A stretch of DNA of 64,000 nucleotides from Lingula anatina (GCF_001039355.2 NW_019774947.1:62001-126000); one strand, 5' to 3'. Positions 24,067 through 37,500 are shown, counted from the first letter of the stretch. Notes: generated from the sequence alone by a model not told the origin. Numbers and translations: made by a program.

Positions 24067-26867
24067 GTTTTTTCCCAATGCGATATAAATGATACGACGT
24101 CGTTTTCGTTAGGATTGTTAAAAAGTTAGTACGTAAAAATCTTAAAATTAAGTTCTTTTAAATCGGATTCAGGAAGCCATAAAATATTCTAGATTTATGA
24201 ACTCACGCTCTCAACATTAACAGTTTCCGGACACCTGTATTCCGCTGGATGTCATTTTCCATTATCTTTTTATGGCGACATTGAATTTTAAGAGTGGAGA
24301 ATTTTAATTAAAAAAGGAGTATGATAAATTTATTTCTCACGTGCTTTTATAAATCAGCAAAGGACGATTATTCCTTAAAAGAAAACGGGGTATACTATAA
24401 AATTTATTGAAGTTATTAATAACACACTCAGTCTGAATTTGCAAGATTTCATGAATGAAACTCTAAGGCAAACCACCCCTGATAGAGGGATGATTCACCT
24501 GGATAGCTTCATTACCCAATAAATATACTGTATACAGACATCTAAGCAATATAATTATATTGGAGGTAAACAAATCCAATGTGAGCTGTTGATTGAATAC
24601 CAAATTATTACTTTATTATTACGCAAATTCTCGTTTTCATTTTTATGTACTTTCTTTTTTTCTACGGACGATCACATTTTTTTCATCTAAACGATTTGTG
24701 TTCAAATTCGAGGTGCTATGCAAGGATATGACATTATACTTTTGCGTCATTATAACGACTGAATTTCTATACTGCCAAGGTCTGTAGACACTTCTCTTTT
24801 ATGAGGCACTAAATTTTTAGATTGGGTGTTCGATACGTTATAAAGGCCCACGCCTTTTACATGAAATATACTTATTTTGATATTAGTACAATGTAATGGA
24901 CACTTTTAGGGTAAAAACCTCCTTTAAAGCGGTTTATTCACCTCACGCACTTTTGCATACAGGGTGTCCAAGTTTTTAAAGTCTGTTGCCTTTTAAAATG
25001 GTGTGAGATAGTGATCGGTGTCCGCTGGAACTAGTTAAGATGTTAGCCTGAAAATTGATGACTAGTGTGAATTACAATCCAGAGCCGACATGTGGTTTCA
25101 CCTTCTTTAAAACTTAAAAGTTAGGAGTTAGGAATCCCTAAATGCGATGTTCCATCAAATAAGGCCATTGTTTCCAGATAAAATCGGAAGTAAGCCTTTC
25201 AACAAAATTACCTACACCGAATTGTAATGCTTGTTGTTGAGGTTGATTAAATAGTTTTTAAAAACGATGTTGATAGCTGTTCAGGTGAGAGAGATCAGTT
25301 TGAAATAGATATTTCCAGTTTTAAAAATGCTGCGCTTTCGTCATTAGAATAAGCAGATTCACCCTGGTGCATTTTTGAAGTGACAGCATTATCTCGTAAC
25401 ATGACAATTTTTATAAGGAAGAGATAAGGAAAGAATCTTTACGTATAGAAACCAGTTAAGAAGGAGACAAGTTTGAGCTTTATTTCTTCTTCTGTTAGTG
25501 ACAAGGATAAAAACCTACCTTCTACCAAGGTAACAAATTTTTTGCCAGATATTTACAAATATTTCTTTGGTTTTTCAATGCAAATGTCTGTTCTGTGAGA
25601 ATTTTTCGCGAAAAAAAGTCACCACTGAGCTGGGATCTGGTAGAGAATTATTATGAAAAACATTCACTTATATACTCCCACTGAATTTATAGTGGTTTCC
25701 CCTGAAAAAGGGCAAAGCGCACACATTACGTTAATGTCATTTATCAACACTATTCAATGTTTATCATTAATCTGCTTCATTTCTTTTTATCAATGGGACT
25801 TTCAATAAATCTGCCGTCATCGGCCAAATTTAGAACATCATACTTGAGTTTGTTCCGTTCTTTTAACTGGCATGTCCCATTGCTTAAATCAGCTTGGATC
25901 AAGGAGACATAAAAGAAAATGCTCTCCAAAGATCAGCTCTCGTGTTACTATTGATTATGACGGATATGGTCGGGCTTATTGAGGACAGGCTCACTTAATA
26001 TGAACTTGATCAGTACTGACATTTTTGTCAAGTTTCGTCTTTTTAGAAATACACCCTTTTTATGCATGTACGGATTTTCATGTCATTCACATTTTCCTTT
26101 TGCTGTTCCGAGAAAAGCCAGCTGTACCAAACTAGAATAGTGCTTAAGTTAGTCATAACTTAGTCGTAAATTTACGCATATCAACATTTTAAGGCTCATA
26201 TAATATGTATTGGCCCTCTTATATTTTTTAATCTACAAGATGTAAGCTGGATTAAATTAAATGATATCACATGGTGTAGATAAGAAGATCATGAAATAGT
26301 TGACACTGTTGTAAAACTATAAAAAGAGAGCAATGTTGTGTAATTTTGGCTTTATTTTCAGACTCAAAAGTTTCAATACCAAATGTGAAGGTGTTCAAAT
26401 CCATTAATTGGAATACGCACTACCTCCAACGCGTTTTCCACATTCTCAACAGGCATCATCAATCAAACATTTAATTTTTTTTTACATACTATAATAATAT
26501 TTTGATTCGGAATACATTTACGATTTTATTGCTATATATCCAAGGCAACAGCAAAGTTAACATATTGTAACGTTTTAATTTCTAAATCAAAATGGAATAA
26601 TGTAGCTTATGAATTTCTCAGTCACTGAAATGCTCATTTTGTGTTTATTTATGCCGTCATCCCATTATGACTGCAGTTGCGAATTCCTCATTAACCCAAT
26701 TATACCATCCACGTATTGTTGGGCGGTGATGCAACGAAGCCTTACTCGGGCGTAGTAAAGACGATCGATTTTTGTCTTGGTGCAACGGTCGTAAGCAGTG
26801 AGAGTAAACCTGGTGCACGGACACTAGGTATTGCGGTTTACGACAGTCGTATCCGAGTAAATTTACG
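24067..26867. other. Intergenic region upstream of paralog A
   Basis: No coding exon is supported on either strand. The first few hundred bases must hold the 5' UTR and promoter of paralog A. The part 24742-25330 is a diverged copy of 27191-27570. The stretch 26700-26890 is richer in CpG and GC than its surroundings, but no RNA gene or frame was recognised in it. Confidence 0.5.
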
Positions 26868-27200
26868 CCCCGTTGTCGTGTAAGCGAAAACTGCGTAATA
26901 CCCGTCTTTGCACGTTTTATAAATCAATCTAGTCTGGTTCTTACTGGATTAAGTTCCGTGATTTTTAGTCATTCGTTATCATTTGCTTAAATAGTGTTTC
27001 TGCAACCTGAAAGCAAACAATTTTACATACGCAAAAACACTCCCTTTGGATTACGAAGGAAAACCAAATCTGAATGACATTATTACGAAACTTCATTTCT
27101 CATCTAACTAAACAAAAACTGTACATTTAGCTTCTAAGAAAAAGCATTTTGTTATATTCAACATCTTGTTGAAGAAGATGGAAATAAAAGCGTCGTTATA
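26868..27200 (-). repeat. Duplicated 3' end of the AP-4 beta gene
   Basis: Closely parallels 27572-27905: the same AATCWRTCTAGTCTGG, CGCAAAAACACTCCCT and CTGAATGACATTATTACGAA blocks in the same order, running into the last codons of AP-4 beta. The homology stops at about 27200, where the flank resembling 24742 onward begins. Confidence 0.8.
27128..27193 (-). pseudogene. Fragment of the AP-4 beta last codons
   Basis: The minus strand reads RFYFHLLQQDVEYNK, then a diverged tail and a TAA stop. This matches RFYFHLLQKDVEYTK in the real gene at 27.84-27.9 kb. Only about 22 codons remain. The stop occupies an equivalent place, but the AATAAA signal present in the real gene is lost. It is a decayed partial duplicate. 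Confidence 0.8.
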
Positions 27201-27802
27201 ACAACTGCATATCTTTCACTGCTAAGGTCTGTCGACACTTCTCTTTTTTGTAGCACTAATATTTTATAGATTTAGTGTTTGATACTTAATAAAGGCCTAC
27301 ACTGTACGTTTGGGGTAATAAGCGGTTTCCCCGCTTCTCTTATATGGAATTTGCTTACATTGATTTCAGTACAATAAAATAAACACTATTAGGGTAAACA
27401 CTCCCTTTTATCATTTTTTCACCAATTCACGCACTTGTGCATAAAGCGTGGCCAAGCGTTTATCGTCAGTTTCGTTGTCTTTAATAAACAGGCTTTAAAA
27501 AATGATGATGATAGCTGTTAAGGTGAAGGACTTCCTCTATCAGATACACTGCAGGTTTCCATGTACAAGTACTATGCGGTGTCGCGTTAGCGGAAACTGC
27601 GTAGTACGCTTTCGTCTTTACATGTTTTGTAAATCAGTCTAGTCTGGTTCTAACTGGATTAAGATCCGTGTTTTTTTTAGCCATTCATTATCATTTGCTT
27701 ATATAGTGTTACTGCAACCTAATAGGAAATAATATTATATACGCAAAAACACTCCCTCTGCACTACGAAGGAAAACCAAATCTGAATGACATTATTACGA
27801 AC

Positions 27803-27812
27803 TTTATTTATT
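27803..27812 (-). other. Overlapping AATAAATAAA polyadenylation signals of AP-4 beta
   Basis: Two overlapping AATAAA motifs on the minus strand begin about 23 bases after the TAG stop. Their closeness to the stop supports a real short 3' UTR and a genuine gene end here. Confidence 0.6.
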
Positions 27813-27834
27813 TAATTAAACAGAAACTGTACAT

Positions 27835-30800
27835 CTACCTGCTAAGAACAAGCCTTTTGGTATATTCAACATCTTTTTGAAGAAGATGGAAATAAAAACG
27901 TGCTCTTTCTTGCACATCACAGTCTTTCTCCTCTATCATAAGAAACTCAAGCAGCTTGCCCAGAGTGTCCTGACATTCCGCGGGTCTTTTAGCAAATAGC
28001 TTTACACATGCAGACAGAAGATGCAACTTTACGCCCGTGTCACAGAGTTCTCCCAGTTTCTCTGAATAATCCTCCAGCATATAAGGGGCATCATCTATAT
28101 GTTCTCCATATTCACCCAGGAGCCAGAACATAGCACACAGCCCTTCTGGATCTTGGATAACTTCGGCACATTGTTCTAAGCCATGAAATATTTTTTCCAA
28201 TTCGCCCAATTGATCGATATCTAAAGATTTCAGAACCTGCAAAACACTACTTGATATGTAGTCTACATTTAAATGAAAAAGACTGACCAATCTGCTGATG
28301 CAAGTACCTAAGTGACAGTTATGCTTTACTGCGATTTTACCAATTGCAAATATGGCATTTTGGGCTACTTCAATTGAGTGATCTTTAGAAAGCATCATCA
28401 GCTCATCTAACGCATTTTTCACCTTATCTTCTGACGCAATCATGGGGATTATTTTCAATTTTTTCACTTTAAGGTACACAGGTTCTTTTTGTTTACAGAA
28501 AAAGGATTTTATATCATCTGCAAACAAATCCCCACTTTCAGGAAGAATGTTCTCATCAATGAATGTTAGAATCATAAAACAAACTTCTGGATTGCCTGCA
28601 TTTAGGAAACTGACCAGACTTGGCTTTATCCTTTTAAATATTTCAGTTTTTATATGTGGCAAATCCTTACTAAGGTGCAGGAAAACTTTGAATGTGGCTT
28701 CTACAACAGCACTGTTACTGTGACCAAGAAATTTGTCTAAAATGTTCATAATTTCAAACACCTCATTTTCGCTTTTTGGTTTGTAATTTGTTAAGACATC
28801 CATTACAGTTGCAACACCCCATTCTGTCAACTCCTCCAGTTTGTTCAGTAGATGATAGGCAATTTTTCTGTTCACCACAACACCACCCTCACTATGCAAT
28901 ATTTCATTCAATGCATGCAAGCAGTTGACTACAACAATAGGATCCGAGTCACGAAGCATGCCATACAAAAGGTCCACTAATCCCAGGTCGTCGATAACAA
29001 GAGGCAAACTTTTATAAATTCTAGCACAACTCATGACAGCAATGCGTCGCACGTAAGCACTTTGATCCTGCAGAGCAAGTTTCAAAGGTTTCAAACTGTA
29101 CTGCATCAACTCTGCATCCCTCAGTGAGCATAATGTTTTCAGAGCAAGGCCACGGATGGTTGGGTTAGGATCTGCACAGTCTTTCAACAGTGTGTTCAGG
29201 GCCAGTAGAAGGTCTTCATTCTTTTGGTTGGCACATTTCTCAAGGTAAAGACAGGCTAGCTTTTTGATGACTAGGTCATTACTGGCTAAATGTTTGACCA
29301 TCTGAGGTGTTAACAAACTTGTGTCTTCCCCTTTTGAGACTGCAACTAAAACCTGAAAATGTCAATGAAATCATACACAACTGTTGCTATAAAATCAATA
29401 TTAAAGTTGTTTACTGTTAAAACAGTTTTTGTGAGTTGGCACATTACATTGTCCTGGTATCTTTGACTAAGGATAAGCAAAACATGTATTGATATGTACA
29501 ATGTCATATTTTTACTGAAAAATATAATGCAATATCACTGATATCTTGCCATCTATAAAGATAATTGTTGCTTTTTTCGTGACATTCAGTCATTCAACAT
29601 GGTCAGGAAATGAAAATACTCATTACAGATAAGACAAGGACTTTGTTTACAAGGCTAAAATAAGAAACATCAGAACAGGACACTGTGTATCATAACAATA
29701 ACACTATCACCTTGTTTACATATTTTGTCTTGAATATGAGTCACAAGTCATTAGCATGTTTACATGAACAAGTGCACACACACTAACGGCCAATGTGAAA
29801 GCAGTAAGAATTACTGTGTGACATATTTAATCTGTTGCCCAGCAGGGCCCAATTTGGTTCATCCAGATTTTAGCCTAAATCAAACTGTTTTGATGACTTC
29901 CAATTAAAATTATCATTACAATTATCACTACATGTTTCGGAAATAAAGAGCGTTGTCAACAGAAAGTATCAGATACATGGCCTAAAAGGAGGTTTAAGAT
30001 CCGGAAGGAGTTTGATAAATAAAGCCAATCCTAAACCCCAAAAAAATAAAATAAATAAAAATAAAAGTAATAATAGAATTAAAACAATAAATGATGATAA
30101 ATAATAATAATACAACAAATCAGGAAAGTGTGAACTAGTTTTTAACAGAATCCAGTAGAATGCCTAAGCTACGTTTGTCTTTCCAGTATATTCAGGGCAG
30201 ACAATTAAGCTGATCACAACAATTAAAGGGATAATAACTCTTCGTTTTGGCCAAAAAATGAATTTTCCTGGAGTAAACAACAATTTTCCAATACTTACCA
30301 ATGGTTAATGAATCCATTTTTACATTCAAAGTTAGTCCCTGTTTTTTTTCTAAAAAGTTTGGTTTTTTGTTAAAATCTCTTAAGAGATTATAACAGAGTA
30401 TAGCCATCAATGGGGGTCACGTGATCTGAAGACAAGCTCAGATATCAGAATAATAGCTATAACTGCTGTTTTCGTCGTAAAACAGAATATTTTATATTTC
30501 TACGAGTTATTCACAATGTTTTTATTGTGAAATATAGATTTCATACAAAGAGTTATTATCCCTTTAAGCAACATGAACAACATCATGCACCACCAAGTTT
30601 TCTTGACTTTACCCAAGTACTTCTAGTTACAAAGGGGTGTGTTAGACATTAACTATTAAGTGGCTTAAACTGAATGCAATTTAGGGAGAATTCCTGAGGA
30701 CTTAGATCGATCCAGTTAGTACGATAGGGTTATGGAAATGGTCCCTTAAATCACCAAAGGTGGAAGGAAAAGAGACCAACAGCAGATTTAAATATAATCA

Positions 30801-32967
30801 CAATCACCACAAGTCCACAGAACAATGCTCATATGGGAATTAAGTGATACAATCTTTGACTTGGTTCCCATACTTAGATTGATCCATCTGGATTGACCTA
30901 ACTCCCTGGGGGAGGGGCTTCACGCTAAATTGCTATCAGCTTAAGAGGCTTAAATGTCTGTCAGGCCTACCGAATCAGCTAAGGGGTAAAGATAATTACC
31001 CCCTAACAGTTTTACTAGGCGTGACAGATGTTTAAGCCGGTTAGTTTGATAGCAATGTTGTGAGACTCCCCAGGGAGATAGATCGATCCAAATATCTGTG
31101 GGAATGGTCCCTATGATGATGCTATGGCCTACGACGTTTCCAAAGTATTTTCACCACATGAAGCAATCATGTACCCAATTTGCCGACTGGACTGCAATTT
31201 TTATTTAGGCCATAAAACACACACAAAATTTTTTCAAATGACTTTTAAAACCATGCTGCATGCCGAAATCAGCATTGGTGACTGTGTGACCTATACTTTC
31301 AGTATACAGACACATGGAAGCCTTAAACAAAGTCTGTGCAAATTTACCGCCAAATCATGAAAAAGGGGAACCTTTTAGAATTTCAAACTGCACAAAATCA
31401 CTTACTTAATTTACATAATATTTTGAGATAGTAACACCTAACTACTGAATGTTGATTTGGTAAAAGTCCATGTATTCCAGCAGCACAGACTGTGACCAAA
31501 ATATAAACTACAAAAGAAGTACTCAGGTGTTATATCCAGATCAGACCAGCTGAACTGGTTGAAACCAGTTTGTGGTCAAGGCACTATACTGCCCTTCAAT
31601 CTAATATAATTACAGTATTATGTTATTGCTTCATAAACCATTGGAACTTCGAAACTTTTGGCATTGATAGTTCTAGTTGAAAAATTATTTTCCCAAATAT
31701 TAAACCTATTATTTTGAAAGCTGTTTTATTTAATGTCTCTAGCCAGACTATATTATTTATAGTTCAAAATATGCATATATATATATATATGGGTGCAGGA
31801 ACTAAATAAATATACAGACCTGTTATATACCAGTACTGCCATAAAAAAGAAATTGATATTTTAAACATGCAGTCTAAATGAAAATAAGGACTTATTTTAT
31901 TCATTTTACTATAAAAATTAAAAACATAAAATTAAATCCCCACAAAGAAATATAATTGTTTATTTTATATATGTATTGGACATCCACCCAGTATTTAGTT
32001 TAGACATGAAAAAAAAATCAAAACATTTAGTCAAGAAATTTAATTGTGAAAAGTAAAAAAATATATAAACTTACATATTAATAATGTTCATAAAAAGATC
32101 AGTAATTTGTAATTTTCTTGCATTAATTTTCATAGTTTTACATCTTTCTGTCTGACTGGGCAAAGGCCTGTAGATACTAGTTTGTGTTCAATTTTGTGAC
32201 AACATGCATATTTGTCAAAAAAATTTGTGCTACCAAGTTACCACACCTTGGCAGCTTGGCAGATGCCAAGAGTTAGGGTCAGGCCCTGATATACAAAATT
32301 TAAGTATGAGCTCAGCCCCTATGGAGAAACAATCAATCTGAGTGTGTGGTGTAATGAAACTACCCAGCCCCTACCCACCTTTTAAACCTGCTTCAGCAGT
32401 AGAGGAGGATAATTACAGGGTAATGTGTAATTAAGTGATTCGGCTAGGCATTGCATTACGTAACATAGACAGGGATGTGCCCTACTCAGCATGGACCAGT
32501 TAGCACTTGGATCTTCTCATTCTGAATGGGGCCTGAGACAGTTTTCTGCATAGTTTATTTAGGGCTTAACTCGAGTCTCTACCACTATAAAGTTCTCTCT
32601 ATCGGTCAGTCCCTCTAGCATCAGTCTCCCTCTCCCTCTTCTATCTCCTAACCCAATTTGCATTTTAAATGAACTTTGTCTGACATGCAACCTGCCATAC
32701 ACACTATGTCAATGGCCTGAATATATTAAAGCTTACTTGTAGATACATTTCAAATGAACTTGTCTGAGCAAATATGCAAATCGCATGCAAACTATAACTA
32801 CTATCAATGGTTCAATCATGCAACCTGCCAAATACACATCTGAGCATACCAAAGCTTTTAATAATTAAAATTATAGTTACACTTCAAATTAACCTGGTTG
32901 GAAAAATATGCAAATCACATTCAAACTATAATTACTACCAATATAACTTTACTAAATACTGCCAATA

Positions 32968-33004
<37 letters not shown>

Positions 33005-33535
33005 CTTCATCAATGGTTCACTACACCTTGTCTCACGCTATGATGATGCTATGGGATGGTACCTTGCATGTACATGTACATGTTACTAGGCCAGAAAACT
33101 GAGTCAAAAAAGGTCACCCCTCTCAAATTCACCGTTTTTTCTTTTGGCTTTTGCAAGTAAAATCTGAATCTGGATGTGTAAGCGTAGCATGGCCTGCTCG
33201 GCATAGAAGTGATGGGGAAGATAGTGATTTGTGGGTATTAGATTTGTGAGTACTGGTGTTCAGAACGAGTCAGCAGACTGTAGACAAACTATAGATAAAC
33301 AGGGACAGGAGAAATAAATAAATTAGAAGGAGTGTGGCGATAAATGTATCATTGTTTATGTTGCCATTGCTACACTGCAGCGTATCGATATGTTGACATT
33401 TAAAAATGCAGGCTTTGAAGAGGTGTACATCGGGCTTCACCGATCATAACAGATCCTCACCTGCGTTATAGCTTGGCGACAAGCAAAAACATCAGTCTGC
33501 AGTTCCGGTTTAGCTAAGATGTGAGAGAGCGACAT
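27835..33535 (-). CDS. AP4B1: AP-4 complex subunit beta-1-like adaptin, trunk only
   Basis: Two exons, 33535-33461 (25 codons, starting MSLSHILAKPELQ) and a large exon 29352-27835, join in phase 0 to 530 codons. The whole product is an adaptin-N HEAT/ARM solenoid. Conserved landmarks are KDCADPNPTIRGLALKTLCS, SAYVRRIAVMSCA, DSDPIVVVNCLHALNEIL, EGGVVVNRKIAYHLLNKL and, late, RPAECQDTLGKLL. These are AP-4 beta signatures rather than AP-1/2 beta. Family knowledge: AP-4 is a trans-Golgi coat complex that sorts cargo such as ATG9. Human beta-4 is about 740 residues, with a hinge and an ear that binds tepsin. Here a TAG follows the trunk and polyadenylation signals come at once, so hinge and ear are missing. 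A GTAGAT overlapping the stop could be a weak donor to unseen exons. The 4.1 kb intron carries two miniature elements. The gene is divergent from the GNAT gene. Confidence 0.88.
30227..30563. mobile_element. 337 bp TTAA-flanked miniature element
   Basis: Ends AGGGATAATAACTC and GAGTTATTATCCCT are perfect inverted repeats, bounded by TTAA at 30223-30226 and 30564-30567. A TTAA target duplication is typical of piggyBac-type transposition. Related copies are at 45119-45444 (inverted) and, interrupted, at about 41735-42520. It lies in the AP-4 beta intron. Confidence 0.85.
30858..31111. mobile_element. 254 bp miniature element of the GACTGC/TAA family
   Basis: Left end GACTTGGTTCCCATA and right end GGGAATGGTCCC, with inner GATTGATC/GATCGATC and two inverted GCTTAAATGTCTGTC-type blocks. 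It is the longest of the four members seen. A decayed end fragment lies just upstream at about 30650-30750. Confidence 0.75.
31767..31789. repeat. Short AT-rich dinucleotide tract
   Basis: Alternating T and A in the AP-4 beta intron. Confidence 0.7.
32972..33002. repeat. AT dinucleotide tract
   Basis: About 15 AT units in the AP-4 beta intron, preceded by CCAATATAACT repeats. Confidence 0.85.
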
Positions 33536-33897
33536 AGCATCCGCTTTTTCTGTTAGCCAGAAAACTTGGGGGGAAATATCCACAACCGTACACGCCTAAT
33601 AGTTAGTAAGTTCCAGATTCAACATCATCTCTTCCGTTCGTGTTCACGCCGTCTGTCAGGCTTCTAGGAGAAATTTTTGTAACGAACGATGCTATTGGCT
33701 TTCAAAAACGTGACGTCACTTCACGTCGACGACTTATAAACAACAAGCACGCTGCATTGAGGTTGCTTTTCGCTGTGGTTTTGCTGAAAGAGGTAGGTAA
33801 GCTAGTTACTGTATGCGATGGATGTTATCTTAACATTTGCGACAAAATTTAGAGTGCACACATAGATCAAAACGCTTTTTCCTTACAGGTTGGCCAC
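33536..33897. promoter_or_regulatory. Bidirectional promoter between AP-4 beta and the GNAT gene
   Basis: Only 362 bases separate the two divergent start codons. A perfect cAMP-response element TGACGTCA lies at 33711-33718 and an inverted CCAAT box (ATTGG) at 33694-33698. The spacer is GC- and CpG-richer than its surroundings. A 5' untranslated exon for the GNAT gene ends near 33792-33796 (GTAGGTAAG donor) and joins the acceptor at 33887-33888. Head-to-head housekeeping pairs with CRE and CCAAT motifs are common in animals. Confidence 0.6.
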
Positions 33898-34468
33898 ATG
33901 ACTGAAGTCAGTGAAGAGGGAGAGAGTATTTTTTGTGAGAAAGCAGAAAAAGAACAAAAAACGGAATTATGCCCAAGTGCTTCCAATGCCAATGGTTTGG
34001 TGGTTCGACCTATGTCAGTGGATGATGCAGATATTGTGGCAAGGCTGACGGTGAAGGCGTTCAAAGCTAAATTTGAATGGGCTGTTGGAAAAAAGAGGTA
34101 AGAGAGAGCAAAGTTACAAAGTTCGTAAATTGGAAAACGACACGGTGGAAATTCCTAAAATGATCGATTTAGGATATGTTTTAATTGTTTCTTTTTTCAT
34201 AACTTGGCTGAAAATCATGTCACAGTTTTGTATTTGCCACATCAGATGTAGGGTGGAATCAAATATTAAATTTTGTTAAGTTGTGAATATTTTAAGATGA
34301 AACTATTGAAAAATGAAGAAAACAAATAAGTTAATTAACTAACCCAGATCAAGTCGGGCCCCTGCTTAAAAAGGGTCATTATAATACCAGAAAAGGGAGC
34401 AATTGCAAAAGAAATGTCCAATGCAAAAAAAAAAAAATAATAAAAAATAAAATAAAATAAATAAATAA

Positions 34469-34538
<70 letters not shown>

Positions 34539-37500
34539 GCAATAAGTGCTGTATTTTTAAAGCTTACAGAAGTCTGGGTATTATGTTTACAGACTTGTAT
34601 TCAAATTTTTAAAGGGTATTATATAAACAAAAAAAGAGTGAAATAATCTGATTGAATTGTAAGGCTATCATCCACTTTTCTGCCCTTGAGATTTTTCATT
34701 TTAGATTGATGAAAGGGGTTTGTGGCATGCAAGAGCATCTGGCCTTTGTATAAACATAGAGATGTGACTAGGTTTTCTATGGTGATTATTGACTTCATAG
34801 TTGCAGCTTTGAAATAAGCAAAATCACTAGTTCACCTTTTTTAAGTCAGAGCAGAGGAGTGATATGGCATGGAATTTAGGAAGCTACAGGTATACATATT
34901 GCATAGGCAGGAATGTGGTAATTTACCACCATCTGCTTTCAATAGAGGGCATTAACAATTTATACAGGTAAAAATATATTACTTAAAACAGTTTAAAGTG
35001 GAGAACAGTTGTACAGATCTTTTTATATGTGTTATATGCAGTGATTTCAATATGGCAGTTTGGAAAATAATCCAGTTGTTTTTTTAAATTTTTGTTTGCT
35101 TATCATGTAAGAGCGTGAGGTGGGGGATGATAACAAAAGGTCGCAAGGGCCAGTGGGGTCAACAGGGCATCTAAGGGGATATTGGTTATCTGTGTTTTAT
35201 TTGGAAAATGTTATTCCCAGTTATCACACTGCATAATTTATTGTTTCACACACACATACAGGCACATATACACATTAGTGATAAACATATTTTACTGTAT
35301 AAATTAAAAAAAAAACTGATTTCTTTGCTTTTACGTGCAGTCTCCTTACATGAAAACAGGTTAATAAAACTGACAAGTGTTTTGTCATTATTTAGGTGAA
35401 CTAGAACATTTTTGTACAGGTTCAGAGAAAAGTCAAATGTGATTCAGTTTTAGGTTTGTCTGATATGAATGCAGGTTATGAAGATGATAATAACTAAGGG
35501 TGCAATCCCAGAGATTTAGATCAATCCAGAGATTTAAATTTAGATCAACCGAACTTCTTGGAGGTTCACGCTAAATTGCAGTCAGTCGAGTGCACACCAT
35601 AGTTAATTACCCTCTTACAGCTTTTAGTAGGTGGGACAGACGCTTAAGCCAGCTAAGCTGACAGTAATCTAGTGAGACTCCCCACAGGGATAGATCGATT
35701 TAAAATCTTTGGGAATGGGGTCTAAGCCAAGTTTGTTGCTGAGACTTGTACACATGCTGTGGGGAGTAATTTTTGTTGCTAATTAGGCTTCAATGACAAA
35801 GAGAAACATTTACTGCCTGAACACAAGTAGTCATATCAATTGATTCTCTCAGGGAGTGAGTATTTCATGTTCACAAAAAAAAAACACATGGTGAAAAATT
35901 AACCAAAATTAATTGAGAAATAGCTTTTGAACCTGCTACTAAACATTTCTATGTAAATGATTATGAAGCATTTGAGTTAAAGTACCATATACAGTATTTT
36001 TTCACCCAGGTTACCTGATCTTCTGTTCATGGTCACACTGCCATATAGGTTAAAATATAAATTTACATTCTTTGTGAAAAGAGCATTGAGCGTTCAGTGT
36101 AATCCAATAAGGAGTACAAAGGTCTTTTTGGGTACAGTGTACTGGGATGTCCTATAAGAGTGTCATGTATGTTGTCCTAAAGAATAATGCAGTGTGTATA
36201 ATTACGTATATGTAACAATGCATGGTATGCTGATGTGCATATTATGCTGTTGAGATTGCAGGGCATGACTGTTGCAAAGTATTTAGAGTGATAAGAGAGA
36301 CAATTATGTTACATGTAAGTCATACGTTTGTGTGCGTGTTGTGTTTCAATGTGTGCATTAATTAAAATATAGGATTAAAAAAGTTCTAAGAACCAAAGTC
36401 ATTTCTTATATGAGAGAATGTTTGTTTGGCAAATGGCAAATACTGAACGAATTGTATGTGGCAAATATGTGTTTGAGATTTTGTTAGTAATTACTGAATT
36501 GCCTGTCCTGTTTTAGCAGTCCAAATGTCTTCAAATTCATAAATGCATTCATTATATATCCATAAATGATTCAGTGAAATATAGCCTATTTTGATGCACT
36601 GTTAATTGAAGTTGCAAAAAAGGAGAAGAAACTAATATGATGAAATTCAGAAAGTAAAGATGTACGTTTCTTATTTAAATTAACCCTTTAATGTAAATTT
36701 TTTCTTTGTAGCATAGAGAAGATAGTGGCTGGGCAAGCAGCAGAGAACAGAGATCCTAAAAAATACCAACACCGCATATTCATAGCAGAATATGATGGAA
36801 AGGTAGCTGGTTGTATTGGGATCAAGTTCTTTGGAGACAAGTAAGTTCTGTTACATCATATTTATTAGCATAGAGCTGATAAAACCAAGAATATCCCATA
36901 GTTTCAGTGAGATTGATTTCTGTGTAAGACTTTGTGATTAAAAAAAAATGTGGTGCTTTTGTTTGAAGAGGCAGATCGATGAGAATACTTATTAATTTTA
37001 CATAAGTGTAGAAGGGTTTTAGGAATATTACTTTTCAAAATGCAGCGTAACAAAAACTTGTTGTTCTAGCATTTACTATGAATGCATGTTTTTGTCAGCG
37101 AAGCTCAAAATCTGACAGATTCAGTCATATTGCTCTTTGCTCAACCTTCAAATAAAAAACCTTAGCTTAGCCTTTTAAATTAGGTGCATGTGGTAGAAAT
37201 ATAGGCAAGCAATGTATTATTCGAGACATATTGCTCTTGGCAAGTGTTTTCTTACCAATTTAAAGTGATTGTTGCATACATGTGAAAAATAACCTCACAT
37301 TTTAATTCTCATAGGTGAGGATTAATAAAGCGGTGCATATTTCTTTTCTGATATATCTAGGCACAAGCTTCTCAAGCACAACTACAAGGGCATGGGTTGC
37401 CTGCCATTACTTAGATTACGTTGTATGGCTGTTTCACAGAACGAGGATGTGAAAGACCCGACAGCATGCTACATCAATGAACTTTGTGTGGCTGAAGATT

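Noticed and set aside
26700-26890. CpG-rich patch considered as a tRNA or other RNA gene
   Set aside because: No cloverleaf with A and B box promoters could be found. Part of it matches the duplicated AP-4 beta flank.
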